Below are positions 16,828 through 25,817 of a stretch of DNA of 64,000 nt, piece by piece. The stretch covers positions 541,847 to 605,846 of the forward strand of contig NZ_JXCA02000022.1 in NCBI RefSeq assembly GCF_000828085.3. Direction: 5' to 3'. This stretch comes from Scytonema tolypothrichoides VB-61278 (GTDB lineage Bacteria; Cyanobacteriota; Cyanobacteriia; Cyanobacteriales; Nostocaceae). Each line of letters begins with the position of its first letter. The stretch's first letter is position 1. The translations under genes were made by a program, and so were the position numbers. A model generated the notes under the pieces. It saw nothing but the letters and a program-made list of their open reading frames with translations, had not been told where the DNA came from and ran no database searches.

Positions 16828-17652
16828 ATGGATATCGGATGTAACAGATCGAAAGCAGGTTGTCGGTTACATCTGCTCATATCCGCTGCCATTTTTTTCC
16901 TCTTGACTTTTTCCCTTGTCACAGTCGCAGATACACAACTATCAGCATCTGCCGCAGAAATGCCCGAAATTCAGCGGCGGGGCTATATCAGGATTGCCGT
17001 CAAAGATAACTTGCGCCCGTTAGGATTTAAAGATACAAACGGTAACTTACAAGGCTTAGAAATTGATTTAGCTAAGGCATTGGCAGTAGATTTACTGGGC
17101 AAACCAGATGCGGTGAAATTACAACCTGTTGCTAATGGCGATCGCCTATCTGCAGTCTTGGATCATAAAGTTGATTTGGCGATCGCCAGAGTCACAGCAA
17201 CTGCCTCACGTTCTCGCTTAGTCAGCTTCAGTGTTCCTTACTACTTTGATGGCACTGTATTAGTCACAAAAAACATATCATTTCAACGACTGAGTGATTT
17301 GTCAAAACGGAAAGTTGCCGTCCTCAAGAACTCTAGCACCATTGCCGATGTGCGCTACTACATACCAAATGCTGAGTTAGTGGGAGTAAATTCTTATCAA
17401 GCAGCGTTCGCACTGTTAGAAAAAAACACAGCTGATGCCTTTGCCGCAGATGCTAGTATTTTAAGTGGTTGGGTGCAAGAATATCCCCAGTATCGGTTAC
17501 TCTCAACTAAGCTATCAACCCAACCGTTATCTGTGGTCATGCCCAAGGGATTGCAGTACGATTCATTACGAAGACAAGTTAACCAAGCCATTGCCCGTTA
17601 TATTAATTCTGGGTGGCTTAAGCAACGCTCTACATATTGGGGATTACGCTAA
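16828..17652 (+). CDS. Periplasmic amino-acid-type solute-binding protein
   Basis: 274 aa, SBP_bac_3 family. A signal peptide (LLISAAIFFLLTFSLVTV, cleavage near SASAAE) is followed by RRGYIRIAVKDNLRPLGFKD, NLQGLEIDLAKALA, LDHKVDLAIARVTATASRSR and the second lobe KRKVAVLKNSSTIADV. It would capture a polar amino acid for an ABC importer, but no permease or ATPase gene is adjacent, so it may serve a distant transporter or act as a sensor. It starts only 12 bp after rplT and may be read through from it. Confidence 0.85.
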   Translation: MDIGCNRSKAGCRLHLLISAAIFFLLTFSLVTVADTQLSASAAEMPEIQRRGYIRIAVKDNLRPLGFKDTNGNLQGLEIDLAKALAVDLLGKPDAVKLQPVANGDRLSAVLDHKVDLAIARVTATASRSRLVSFSVPYYFDGTVLVTKNISFQRLSDLSKRKVAVLKNSSTIADVRYYIPNAELVGVNSYQAAFALLEKNTADAFAADASILSGWVQEYPQYRLLSTKLSTQPLSVVMPKGLQYDSLRRQVNQAIARYINSGWLKQRSTYWGLR

Positions 17653-17768
17653 ATTAGGAACTTCTCAGTTATTAATTAGAAATTAAATTTTTTAGAATTC
17701 ATAATTCATAATTCTCATTGTCCCATATAAGCTGATATATAGATAAGAAGAAACTTTTACTAAAGACA

Positions 17769-18311
17769 ATGGATAGCAATCTAGCAACTATTTATCTATC
17801 AATTTTAGTCGGTCTGCTCTTAATTGCAGTTGTCAGCATTTTTCGCCAGGTATTCAAAAGTCGTAGAGTTGAAGGTTCTATGTCAAGGTTGCGAAAAAAA
17901 CTGACCAAAGAAAGCGGTACCACTCAAGAATATTACGAATTAGCCAGTATTTATTCTGAGAAAAAACTATTTTCCCAGGCGGTAACTCTCTTTCAAAAAG
18001 CTATCAAAGCTGCTGAAGAAGATAGAGTTGATGGTGAAGAAGAACAACAGGAACTAGCCTATATTTACAATGGGTTAGGCTATGCTTACTTTGCTCAAGA
18101 ACAGTATGACATCGCCATTCGTCAGTATAAAGAAGCTCTCAAAATCAAACCGGATTATGTGGTAGCGCTGAATAATCTTGGTCATGCATACGAGCGGAAA
18201 AAATTAAATGCTCAAGCCCTGCAAGCATATGAAGACGCCCTCAAAATTCAGCCAAATAACGCCACCGCCAAACGTCGTTTAGAATCTTTGCGACGCTTAG
18301 TATCTGCATAA
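17769..18311 (+). CDS. ycf37: TPR protein resembling Ycf37 (photosystem I assembly)
   Basis: 180 aa. An N-terminal transmembrane helix (YLSILVGLLLIAVVSIF) anchors the protein. A charged linker and three TPR units follow: EYYELASIYSEKKLFSQAVT, AYIYNGLGYAYFAQEQYDIA and VVALNNLGHAYERKKLNAQA. Length, N-terminal anchor and TPR number match the Ycf37 family, which stabilises photosystem I assembly in cyanobacteria and plastids. The name is by pattern recognition, and another membrane TPR protein is possible. Confidence 0.7.
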   Translation: MDSNLATIYLSILVGLLLIAVVSIFRQVFKSRRVEGSMSRLRKKLTKESGTTQEYYELASIYSEKKLFSQAVTLFQKAIKAAEEDRVDGEEEQQELAYIYNGLGYAYFAQEQYDIAIRQYKEALKIKPDYVVALNNLGHAYERKKLNAQALQAYEDALKIQPNNATAKRRLESLRRLVSA

Positions 18312-18728
18312 AGGTGAAGTGTTTCTCGTTCCCGCGCTTTGCTTGGGAATAGCTTGGGGAGGCAAAACCTCTCCAATATTACCTTTCGTAGAGGCAAACA
18401 TCTATCAATAGTAAAAACCGTTAGATAACAATCAAGTAGGTGTTTGCTCAAAATATCTGGCTTACAGCCACAGTCACTAGTTATAAGAAATTTGCCTAAA
18501 AGTTAAGATTCGTATCACTTTGACAACAGAAATGTTGTTTAAATCAAAAGCCCAATCCGAATTAGTAAGCTGGTTTCAGCGATCGCACCTCTATTACAAT
18601 TCTGTTAAATCTCATTTCTTGGGGGCTACAAGTTCTGCGAAAATCAGAAACGATTTAAAAAACAAGCACACTATAAGTCCACCTATTATCGGATATAGTT
18701 CATTTCAGAAAAAGGGAGAACACTAAAG
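18312..18728. other. Intergenic region upstream of chlB with a dispersed repeat
   Basis: 18318-18400 is a dispersed repeat fragment (TCTCGTTCCCGCGCTTTGC, then AGGCAAAACCTCTCC) related to the larger element after chlB. A 68-codon TTG-initiated frame (18520-18726) ends 2 bp before chlB and is not convincing as a gene. GGGAGA at 18714-18719 probably is the chlB ribosome-binding site. Confidence 0.5.
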
Positions 18729-20255
18729 ATGAAATTGGCTTACTGGATGTATGCAGGTCCCGCCCACATTGGTACTCTGCGGGTTGCCAGTTCCTTTAAA
18801 AATGTTCATGCTATTATGCACGCGCCCTTGGGTGATGACTACTTTAACGTCATGCGCTCTATGCTAGAACGGGAGAGAAACTTCACGCCAGTGACAGCTA
18901 GTATTGTTGATCGCAACGTTTTGGCACGCGGTTCACAAGAAAAAGTGGTGGACAACATTACCCGTAAAGATGCAGAAGAACACCCAGACTTGATTGTGTT
19001 AACTCCCACCTGCACTTCCAGCATTTTGCAAGAAGACTTAGCAAACTTTGTGGAAAGGGCATCTCTGGAGGCGAAAGCCGATGTTCTGCTGGCGGATGTG
19101 AACCACTACCGCGTTAATGAACTCCAAGCTGCTGATCGCACTCTCCAACAAATCGTCCAATACTACATCGAAAAAGCACGCAAGAAAGGCGAACTACCTC
19201 AAGGCAAAACAGAAAAGCCCTCCGTCAACATCATCGGTATTTCCACACTTGGTTTCCATAACCAGCACGACTGCACAGAACTCAAGCGGTTGATGGCTGA
19301 CTTGGGTATTGAAGTCAATGCTGTGATTCCTGAAGGTGCTTCTGTTCACGAGTTGAAAAACCTTCCCCGCGCCTGGTTTAACCTTGTCCCTTACCGGGAA
19401 CTCGGTGTAATGGCAGCTCGTTACCTTGAAGAACAATTCGGAATCCCAACCGTAGATATCACACCAATGGGAGTAGTGGAAACTGCTCGCTGTATCCGTA
19501 AAATCCAGCAGGTAATTAACGCTCAAGGCGCGGATGTTGATTACGAAGACTTTATCAACGAGCAAACTCTGTATGTATCGCAGGCTGCATGGTTCTCTCG
19601 TTCGATTGACTGTCAAAACTTGACCGGTAAGAAAGCTGTTGTCTTTGGTGATAGCACTCACGCCGCTGCTATGACTAAGATTCTGGCACGAGAAATGGGC
19701 ATTCACGTTGTCTGGGCTGGAACTTACTGCAAGTATGATGCAGAGTGGTTCCGCCAGCAGGTGAGCGAATATTGTGATGAAGTGCTGATCACTGAAGATC
19801 ATGGGGCTATTGGGGATGCGATCGCCCGCGTCGAACCCTCTGCTATCTTCGGTACCCAAATGGAACGCCACGTAGGTAAACGTTTGGATATCCCCTGCGG
19901 TGTCATTGCTGCACCCATTCACATCCAAAACTTTCCCATTGGTTACAAACCATTCATGGGTTACGAAGGAACAAATCAGATTGCGGATTTGGTTTATAAT
20001 TCCTTTACCTTAGGAATGGAAGACCACCTCTTGGAAATCTTCGGCGGACACGATACCAAGGAAGTCATTACCAAGGGCATTTCTGCTGATTCTGATTTGG
20101 CATGGACTAAGGATGCTCAAGCAGAATTGAATAAGATTCCTGGCTTTGTGCGTGGTAAAGTAAAACGTAACACCGAGAAATTTGCTCGCGAGCGGAATAT
20201 GACTCAAATTACTGTAGAAGTCATGTACGCTGCTAAAGAAGCTGTGGGCGCGTAG
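18729..20255 (+). CDS. chlB: Light-independent protochlorophyllide reductase subunit B
   Basis: 508 aa, full length. It starts [20 protein letters not shown], matching all ChlB/BchB N-termini. The Asp cluster ligand ([18 protein letters not shown] region), [17 protein letters not shown] and [20 protein letters not shown] are family motifs, and the C-terminal protochlorophyllide-binding extension is present. With ChlN it forms the NB catalytic component of DPOR, which reduces protochlorophyllide to chlorophyllide in the dark using electrons from ChlL. chlL and chlN are not in the window, as in most cyanobacteria where chlB stands alone. Confidence 0.98.
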   Translation: MKLAYWMYAGPAHIGTLRVASSFKNVHAIMHAPLGDDYFNVMRSMLERERNFTPVTASIVDRNVLARGSQEKVVDNITRKDAEEHPDLIVLTPTCTSSILQEDLANFVERASLEAKADVLLADVNHYRVNELQAADRTLQQIVQYYIEKARKKGELPQGKTEKPSVNIIGISTLGFHNQHDCTELKRLMADLGIEVNAVIPEGASVHELKNLPRAWFNLVPYRELGVMAARYLEEQFGIPTVDITPMGVVETARCIRKIQQVINAQGADVDYEDFINEQTLYVSQAAWFSRSIDCQNLTGKKAVVFGDSTHAAAMTKILAREMGIHVVWAGTYCKYDAEWFRQQVSEYCDEVLITEDHGAIGDAIARVEPSAIFGTQMERHVGKRLDIPCGVIAAPIHIQNFPIGYKPFMGYEGTNQIADLVYNSFTLGMEDHLLEIFGGHDTKEVITKGISADSDLAWTKDAQAELNKIPGFVRGKVKRNTEKFARERNMTQITVEVMYAAKEAVGA

Positions 20256-20276
20256 TTTTTAGAAACGCGAATTCCT

Positions 20277-20396
20277 GCTCGTTCCCATGCTCAGCATGGG
20301 AATGCACTACCAGAGGCTCTGCCTCCCAATGATTATTATAATATTGAGGCAGCAGCCCACAGCTATGCATTCCCAGCTAGACGCAAGGAACGAGAA
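20277..20396. repeat. ~120-bp dispersed element with nested inverted repeats
   Basis: Outer arms CTCGTTCC and GGAACGAG and inner arms GGGAATGCA and TGCATTCCC give a long foldback. CCATGCTCAGCATGG and AGAGGCTCTGCCTC add inner hairpins. It occupies the chlB 3' region and could end transcription. Similar units occur at 18318-18350. Confidence 0.65.
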
Positions 20397-20423
20397 AAGG
20401 AGCACTTCTGAGGTAGAAGGACA

Positions 20424-21677
20424 ATGAACTCACAGGAACCTCACTCAAGGGTACAGCCGCAAGAGGAATGGATGCATCCGAGTACAAATCCGAAAGATTG
20501 GTCATGGTCATTTTGGCCTGCTGTACCACTCTACCCCTACGGTAAGCGGCGGACACTGTGTAGGGAAATAGTTAAGGACACTATCTGGACATTCGAGCAG
20601 CTTCAAGGCATCCTCTACACCATCGTACCGATTCGTATGACTGTTGTAAAGCTCTGGGGAGGCGGTTTACTTGTCTATGCACCCGTTGCTCCCACGACTG
20701 AGTGTGTGCGCCTGGTGAACGAGTTGGTAGCAAAGCACGGTGAGGTTAAGTATATCATTCTGCCAACCAGTTCTGGTTTGGAGCACAAAGTTTTCGTTGG
20801 TCCCTTTGCCAGACGCTTTCCCCGCGCACAGGTTTTCATTGCCCCGCATCAGTGGAGTTTACCGTTCAATCTGCCGTTGAGTTGGCTTGGCTTTCCCCAA
20901 AAACGAACTCAAGTGCTGCCAGAGGACAGCAGACAAGCGCCCTTTGCTGATGAGTTTGATTATGCAGTGTTGGACATTAACCTTGGGCGGGGTTCTTTTG
21001 CGGAAGTTGCGGTTTTGCACAGGCGATCGCGCACCCTGCTTGTAACTGATTCTGTTCTATCTGTGCCAGAAGAACCACCGGCTATTATCCAATTAGATCC
21101 ATATCCCTTGCTGTTTCACGCCAGAGACAATACCTTCGAGGCGATTGAGGATAATGAAGCAAACCGCCGCAAAGGATGGCAACGCATATGTTTATTTGCG
21201 ATTTACTTTCGTCCAAGTGCCTTGGAGGTAACTGGACTGGTGCAGACATTTCGCGATACTTTTCAAGCACCAAACCACTCACCAAAGGCGTACTTCGGTT
21301 TATTTCCATTCCGCTGGAAAGAGAACTCGAAGCAGTCATTTGATACCCTACGAGGAAATGGGCGTCCATTTGTCGCACCAATTTTGCAAATCCTCATTCT
21401 TCCCCAAGCACCAAAACAAGTACTCAACTGGGCTGACAAAGTTGCAACTTGGGATTTTGGGCGAATTATTTCCTGTCATTTTGACTCACCAATTCAGACT
21501 AGTCCATATGAATTCCGTCGGGCATTTGGTTTCCTTGAGAAGAAACCCAAGGCATGTGAAAATTCATTTGGAAGCTTAAGTCAGCCTCTGGTGGAGGAAG
21601 ACTTTAGATTCATCAAGGAACTTGAGGCAAATTTAGTCCGGCAAGGAATCGCGACACCAGCCAAGGAGAAAGTTTGA
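20424..21677 (+). CDS. DUF4336 domain-containing protein
   Basis: 417 aa, no signal peptide or membrane helix. The N-terminal Trp/Pro-rich segment (DWSWSFWPAVPLYPYGKRRT) and VKLWGGGLLVYAPVAPT, then YIILPTSSGLEHKVFVGPFA, match DUF4336, a family related in fold to metallo-beta-lactamases and common in cyanobacteria and plants. The expected His motif is partly visible (LEHKVFVGPFARRFPRAQVF). Function unknown. AGAAGG precedes ATG 20424. Confidence 0.85.
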   Translation: MNSQEPHSRVQPQEEWMHPSTNPKDWSWSFWPAVPLYPYGKRRTLCREIVKDTIWTFEQLQGILYTIVPIRMTVVKLWGGGLLVYAPVAPTTECVRLVNELVAKHGEVKYIILPTSSGLEHKVFVGPFARRFPRAQVFIAPHQWSLPFNLPLSWLGFPQKRTQVLPEDSRQAPFADEFDYAVLDINLGRGSFAEVAVLHRRSRTLLVTDSVLSVPEEPPAIIQLDPYPLLFHARDNTFEAIEDNEANRRKGWQRICLFAIYFRPSALEVTGLVQTFRDTFQAPNHSPKAYFGLFPFRWKENSKQSFDTLRGNGRPFVAPILQILILPQAPKQVLNWADKVATWDFGRIISCHFDSPIQTSPYEFRRAFGFLEKKPKACENSFGSLSQPLVEEDFRFIKELEANLVRQGIATPAKEKV

Positions 21678-21709
21678 TCCGTACTTCTATTAGCTTATTA
21701 ACTCATACT

Positions 21710-22180
21710 TTATATAGATTCAATGACCCTCAGAATATCTTCATCAGTAGCCGGACCATTATTATCAATAATCGCATCCCATTTATGATTAATGCTTCCT
21801 GCTATCTGATTGTATTCTTCTACTTTCTCATCTGATACTGGTATGTGATCTGAATTATCTCTATTTCTCACTTTTCTCAAACAGTCTTCTAAATCAGCAG
21901 ACACTTTTACCAGTTTGACTTCATATTTATTTCTTAACGACGAATGCATTTGATTGAATCCTTCTCCTGCCCCCAAACTTTCAATCATCACTTTACTATG
22001 TTGCTGAAACTCCTTGTCGATTTCCTTCTCTACTCTTTTCCAACCATTCTCACCAGGCGTTAATTTCAGCCATATTGGTTCTACTCTTAAGAATTTTATG
22101 TCTGTATTTTTATTAACTTTATTTCCAATATATGTCTTTCCTGCTCCTTTTGGACCAATTACAGCGTATTGCAAGTTCAT
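21710..22180 (-). CDS. P-loop kinase-like protein
   Basis: 156 aa from ATG 22180; a GTG at 22189 is an alternative. The Walker A motif is GPKGAGKT near the N-terminus, followed by a shikimate/adenylate-kinase-like layout with VMIESLGAGEGF and a lid-like region CLRKVRNRDNSDHIPVSD. It is likely a small-molecule kinase or a nucleotide-dependent regulator; substrate unknown. The start codon lies inside the arm of an 11-bp inverted repeat (22180-22243), suggesting translational or transcriptional control. Codon use is AT-rich and it stands alone, possibly an acquired gene. Confidence 0.7.
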   Translation of the reverse strand: MNLQYAVIGPKGAGKTYIGNKVNKNTDIKFLRVEPIWLKLTPGENGWKRVEKEIDKEFQQHSKVMIESLGAGEGFNQMHSSLRNKYEVKLVKVSADLEDCLRKVRNRDNSDHIPVSDEKVEEYNQIAGSINHKWDAIIDNNGPATDEDILRVIESI

Positions 22181-22243
22181 GAGGTACACCGTCTAGTCAT
22201 GATTGTAAGGACTAATGATTACCCTCGTTAATGGTGTACCTCA
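22180..22243 (-). promoter_or_regulatory. Inverted repeat overlapping the P-loop gene start codon
   Basis: TGAGGTACACC (22180-22190) and GGTGTACCTCA (22233-22243) are perfect 11-bp arms 42 bp apart. On the transcript the proximal arm covers the region just before and including the first base of the start codon. It could be an operator pair or a hairpin hiding the start. Confidence 0.45.
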
Positions 22244-22408
22244 CTTACCTGAAAAGTGCTGTAAGATGTATAGTATTTTCCTCATCTTCTTATGACCTTT
22301 AACAACTAAATTGAACAGCAGCGAATACCGCATCATTCAGTCTTAAACTTTTCAGTCTTAAACTTCCGTAAGCGGTGAATGATTTTGTACGTATTGCGAG
22401 AACGAAAT

Positions 22409-23545
22409 TTAGACTTTGAAAAACCAGCGTCGCCTATACATCACATAAGCAACTGCCACCCAAAGTAATACAGTGACAATAGCAAACAATAAAGAACCAT
22501 TCAACGCACCAGCCCAAGATGCAAAGACATTCTGGTAAATCCAATCATAAGTGTTAGGAGCATTTTCTCCAGAACCGACTTTAGTTCTCACCAAAACTTT
22601 AATCAGCAGTACAGAAGCAACAAAAAGGGAAATGGCATTTAATCCCAGCACTTCAAAAGGTTTATCCCAACGCCGTACCCGTCGCACTTCAATAAGTTCA
22701 TAACAAGATGCAAGTAATAATAATGCCCAGCCACTAGTAAAAATAACATAAGAACTCGTCCATAGCTTTTTGTTAATCGGGAATGTCCAGCCCCATGCCC
22801 AACCAATAATTAAGCAACCAATACCAAATAAGACTAAACCTACGCTTGTACGAGATTTAACTGGTTGTTCGCGTATCCATTGTCCAGCAAAGTAACCAGC
22901 CAATACACTCACAATAGCGGGAATAGTGCCAAAAAGTCCCTCTGGATCACCCAGATTCTTGAACCCATCGCCCTTGTAAAGATGTGCTTGAGGAATAATT
23001 AAGCGGTCTATGTAAGCACCGAAATTCCCCTCTCGCGTCAGGACTCCAGCGCCATAACCAGGAACAGGCACATACATCATGGCTAACCAGTAGCCGATGA
23101 GTAACACCCCTGCCAGTATCCATTGTCCTTTACGTGGGAGTTTAAGGACGGCAATAGAAGCAAGCAGATATGTCAAGCTAATGCGTTGCAACACTCCCAT
23201 CATGCGGATAGTATTCAAATCAAAAGTCCAAGGACCTTTATTCCAAAAGCCATTGAGTAATAACCCTAAAGCAAATAAAATCGCAGCGCGACGCAGGATA
23301 CGCCAGTAAACAGGTGCTGTGGGTTTATTATCGCCAGTGTACTTTGACAAGGAGAAAGTCATCGCTACACCGATAATAAACAAGAAGAAAGGAAAGACTA
23401 AATCAGTTGGGGTACAGCCGTGCCAATCTGCATGGAGTAGTGGAGGGTAGACTTTAGGAGGTTCGGTAACACCCGCCATGTTAACAAGAATCATGGCTGC
23501 AATAGTTATACCGCGAAATACATCAAGCGAAGTCAGACGACCCAT
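22409..23545 (-). CDS. NagX/HGSNAT-like membrane acyltransferase (DUF5009)
   Basis: 378 aa. It begins GRLTSLDVFRGITIAAMILV with NMAG just after, and contains HADWHGCTPTDLVFPFFLF, the hallmark of the heparan-alpha-glucosaminide N-acetyltransferase/NagX family. About ten membrane helices follow. Family members move acetyl groups from acetyl-CoA across the membrane to amino sugars, or act in peptidoglycan or cell-wall sugar recycling. The conserved His in ADWHG is present. It stands alone, divergent from repeat-rich DNA. Confidence 0.88.
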   Translation of the reverse strand: MGRLTSLDVFRGITIAAMILVNMAGVTEPPKVYPPLLHADWHGCTPTDLVFPFFLFIIGVAMTFSLSKYTGDNKPTAPVYWRILRRAAILFALGLLLNGFWNKGPWTFDLNTIRMMGVLQRISLTYLLASIAVLKLPRKGQWILAGVLLIGYWLAMMYVPVPGYGAGVLTREGNFGAYIDRLIIPQAHLYKGDGFKNLGDPEGLFGTIPAIVSVLAGYFAGQWIREQPVKSRTSVGLVLFGIGCLIIGWAWGWTFPINKKLWTSSYVIFTSGWALLLLASCYELIEVRRVRRWDKPFEVLGLNAISLFVASVLLIKVLVRTKVGSGENAPNTYDWIYQNVFASWAGALNGSLLFAIVTVLLWVAVAYVMYRRRWFFKV

Positions 23546-23823
23546 AAGCGGAGTTTTGAATGAAGTACTATAAAATACTCCACCTTGTACAGATAATCAA
23601 GATAAATTTGTACAATGAAATACAAGTTAAAATGTGATTCAAGACCTGCCAGTCTTTTCTCAGCTTCCTGTTCCTCGCTCATTCTCTATTCAGCATGGAA
23701 ATAATGTACAGGACTTACGCAAAATACCTCTCAAACTCTCATTCCCCTGTGTCCTCTCTTGCCTCGTCCGGTTTGATTCTTCCGTTACTTGTGCGTAACT
23801 CCTAATGTACTTTCTACCATTGG
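23546..23823. other. Intergenic DNA with a MITE
   Basis: No gene is visible. It contains a MITE-like element at 23710-23803 with a perfect 7-bp flanking duplication. Confidence 0.6.
23710..23803. mobile_element. 94-bp MITE with 7-bp target duplication
   Basis: Ends AGGACTTACGCA (23710-23721) and TGCGTAACTCCT (23792-23803) are inverted with one mismatch. AATGTAC occurs directly outside both ends (23703-23709 and 23804-23810), a perfect 7-bp direct repeat as expected from transposition. A relative with the same ends lies at 27335-27436. Confidence 0.7.
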
Positions 23824-24108
23824 CTAATCCTGCTCCCCCAAGGAACTGATGCCAACCTGAAAAATTTGTTCGGCGGTTAAAACAAGTTCTGGGAATGTCG
23901 GTGATTGAATGTAATTGCCTCCCCTAAACTGAGTCACTTGATACTCGCCTTCAACCAGCTGATACACAGAGATAGTCGGCTGCTTGGGGTTACCAATTGT
24001 CATCTCAATAATTATTCCATCATGTAGTTCATACCGTAGTTGCGGATTCTCTGGATACCAGGCAATAAACTCATGGAAGGTTACTTGTTTGGTTAAGGCT
24101 TGGGTCAT
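23824..24108 (-). pseudogene. Uma2-family (DUF820) nuclease, internally deleted
   Basis: 94 aa against about 190 for the family. The N-terminal part (VTFHEFIAWYPENPQLRYEL, HDGIIIEM) and C-terminal part (VYQLVEGEYQVTQFRGGNYI, SPTFPELVLTAEQIF) are both typical of cyanobacterial Uma2 PD-(D/E)XK proteins. They are joined directly, so about 90-100 residues carrying the catalytic core are missing without a frame break. It is almost certainly inactive. Uma2 genes are very numerous in Nostocales and often decay. Confidence 0.75.
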
Positions 24109-24532
24109 TTGTCCTCCTTATCTTTAGGTGAGGCGATACCTTTTCTGCGAGACGCACTGGCGTTCAGTAAGTTCTGCCAAAGCACTTCCAGTTAGAATTT
24201 GAAGGAATAATATCATGTCCGCTTGAATACCCATCATTAAGATTGACGGTCTGACACGGGGACGATCCGACGCTACGAGATTTTTATTACGGTTGATTAG
24301 ACGGACATCATATAACCTAATCTTATCTTGTTGTAAACAATCGTAGAATAAGGGCGATAGCTAGCCCCTAAGGGGGCGCTGCGCTAACGCGCTCTGCATA
24401 GCGGCAGATCACATTTGTTTGGATACAGAGCGATCGCACCATTACTACCAAAAGCCGTAACGTTACGTTACGGCTGGGAACTTCCGCGAAACAGTTAAAA
24501 TAAGATTTTATGAAGAAATACTACAAGTACCT
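24109..24532. other. Intergenic region with dispersed repeats upstream of prxQ
   Basis: It contains an inverted-repeat element with ends ATGTCCG (24215-24221) and CGGACAT (24302-24308), a GC-rich dispersed repeat (24364-24412: CCCCTAAGGGGGCGCTGCG) and the palindrome at 24453-24475. No gene is seen. Confidence 0.5.
24453..24475. promoter_or_regulatory. 11-bp-arm palindrome upstream of prxQ
   Basis: AGCCGTAACGT and ACGTTACGGCT are perfect inverted arms around a single T, 58 bp before the prxQ start. This is the size of a dimeric regulator site and could also fold in the leader RNA. No known cyanobacterial box is matched. Confidence 0.45.
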
Positions 24533-24991
24533 ATGGCAGTCAAAGTAGGAGACACAGCTCCCGACTTCACCCTATCATCACAAAACGGCTCACCAGTTAG
24601 CCTGAGAGATTTTCGCGGCAAAGCAGTCGTCCTGTACTTTTACCCTAAAGACGACACACCAGGATGTACAACTCAATCGTGTGCCTTTCGCGATCAGTAC
24701 GAAGTTTTTAAAACAGCAGGCGCAGAAGTTATTGGTGTGAGTGGTGACTCACCAGAGTCTCACCAGAAATTTGCCACGAAGTACCAACTGCCTTTTACTC
24801 TTTTAAGCGATAAAGGCGACCAAGTGCGGAAGCAATATGGTGCAACTACAGCCTTCGGTTTGATACCTGGTCGTGTGACTTATGTTATTGATAACCAAGG
24901 AGTTGTACAGTATGTCTTTGACTCAATGTTTAACTTCAAAGGTCATGTTGAAGAAGCACTCAAAACGTTGCAACAACTGCAAACGGCTTAA
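24533..24991 (+). CDS. prxQ: Peroxiredoxin of the PrxQ/BCP type
   Basis: 152 aa. Peroxidatic Cys45 lies in DDTPGCTTQS and the resolving Cys50 is five residues later, the PrxQ pattern. VGDTAPDFTL at the start and VIGVSGDSPESHQKF in the middle are conserved. It reduces hydrogen peroxide and alkyl hydroperoxides with electrons from thioredoxin. The product is soluble. A strong palindrome (24453-24475) precedes it and may mediate oxidative control. Confidence 0.95.
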   Translation: MAVKVGDTAPDFTLSSQNGSPVSLRDFRGKAVVLYFYPKDDTPGCTTQSCAFRDQYEVFKTAGAEVIGVSGDSPESHQKFATKYQLPFTLLSDKGDQVRKQYGATTAFGLIPGRVTYVIDNQGVVQYVFDSMFNFKGHVEEALKTLQQLQTA

Positions 24992-25051
24992 TAGGATGAG
25001 TTAGCACTGTTTCTAGGCCATCGATGTGAATAAAGCTAGATTTTAGAATAG

Positions 25052-25150
25052 GGTGAGTGAAGCGATGCTCCCAGAGGGAGCCGCCCCACAGGGGCAATTG
25101 CCGGAGGCGCAGCTAGCTTAACGCCCAACAGAACAATCGCTCCACTCACC
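25052..25150. repeat. ~100-bp inverted-repeat element between prxQ and hpf
   Basis: Arms GGTGAGTGAAGCGAT (25052-25066) and ATCGCTCCACTCACC (25136-25150) match at 14 of 15 positions and enclose GC-rich dispersed repeat sequence. It sits between the convergent ends of prxQ and hpf and could terminate both. Confidence 0.6.
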
Positions 25151-25160
25151 TTACTTCTTT

Positions 25161-25817
25161 TTACACCTTATTCTGGAAAGTCTTCTCCGGCATAGCAACG
25201 TAACCATTGCTTGTCTTGCTGTTCTTGCCGTTGGTATGACCATTATTGGTATGACGTGGTTGAATCACACCATAACCGCCGTGATTCCGTTCGTAAATGA
25301 CATTAATTTCCCCAGTTTCTGCATTGTGGAACATATAAAAATCGTGTCCTACCAATTGCAGATGTTCTAAAGCTTCTGCCATAGTCATCGGAGGCATGGC
25401 AAAATATTTACAACGAACGACTTCTTCGGGCAATTCTGGAGTGCGATCGCCAATTAAATCTGTAACTACTGCCTCTTGAACAACTCCTTCAATTGTTTCT
25501 TGCGCGTGTGTTTTCTTCTCTTGACGCCGCTCTTTATATTTACGCAGGCGACGGGCAATTTTGTCTGCGACCAAATCTATACTGGCGTAGAGGTTCTCGC
25601 TACTCTCCTCAGCACGGATAACACTGCCATTGGCATAAATAGTGACTTCAGCTGACTGCTTGGGATTAATTCGGGGATTACGAGCTACGCTCAGATGGAC
25701 ATCCACTTCATGGGTGATGTTTTGATAATGACTTGCCGCTTTTTCAATCTTTTGATGCACGTAATCCCTAATTGCATCAGTGATTTCAATATTTTTGCCG
25801 TGGATGACAAGCTTCAT
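25161..25817 (-). CDS. hpf: Ribosome hibernation-promoting factor, long form (LrtA)
   Basis: 218 aa from ATG 25817, supported by GGGAGAG upstream; a longer in-frame reading lacks support. The N-terminal HPF/RaiA domain runs [20 protein letters not shown] to [14 protein letters not shown]. The C-terminal dimerisation domain contains [35 protein letters not shown] and [15 protein letters not shown]. Long HPF joins two 70S ribosomes into inactive 100S dimers in stationary or dark cells. The cyanobacterial orthologue is known as LrtA, the light-repressed transcript, which has a long regulatory leader. The Asn-rich linker at the end is unusual. Confidence 0.95.
   Translation of the reverse strand: MKLVIHGKNIEITDAIRDYVHQKIEKAASHYQNITHEVDVHLSVARNPRINPKQSAEVTIYANGSVIRAEESSENLYASIDLVADKIARRLRKYKERRQEKKTHAQETIEGVVQEAVVTDLIGDRTPELPEEVVRCKYFAMPPMTMAEALEHLQLVGHDFYMFHNAETGEINVIYERNHGGYGVIQPRHTNNGHTNGKNSKTSNGYVAMPEKTFQNKV

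Noticed and set aside
18520-18726. 68-codon frame directly before chlB
   Set aside because: TTG start without a ribosome-binding site, no domain; more likely the chlB leader.
19194-19928. 244-codon antisense frame inside chlB
   Set aside because: Shadow of a highly conserved gene; no independent protein features.
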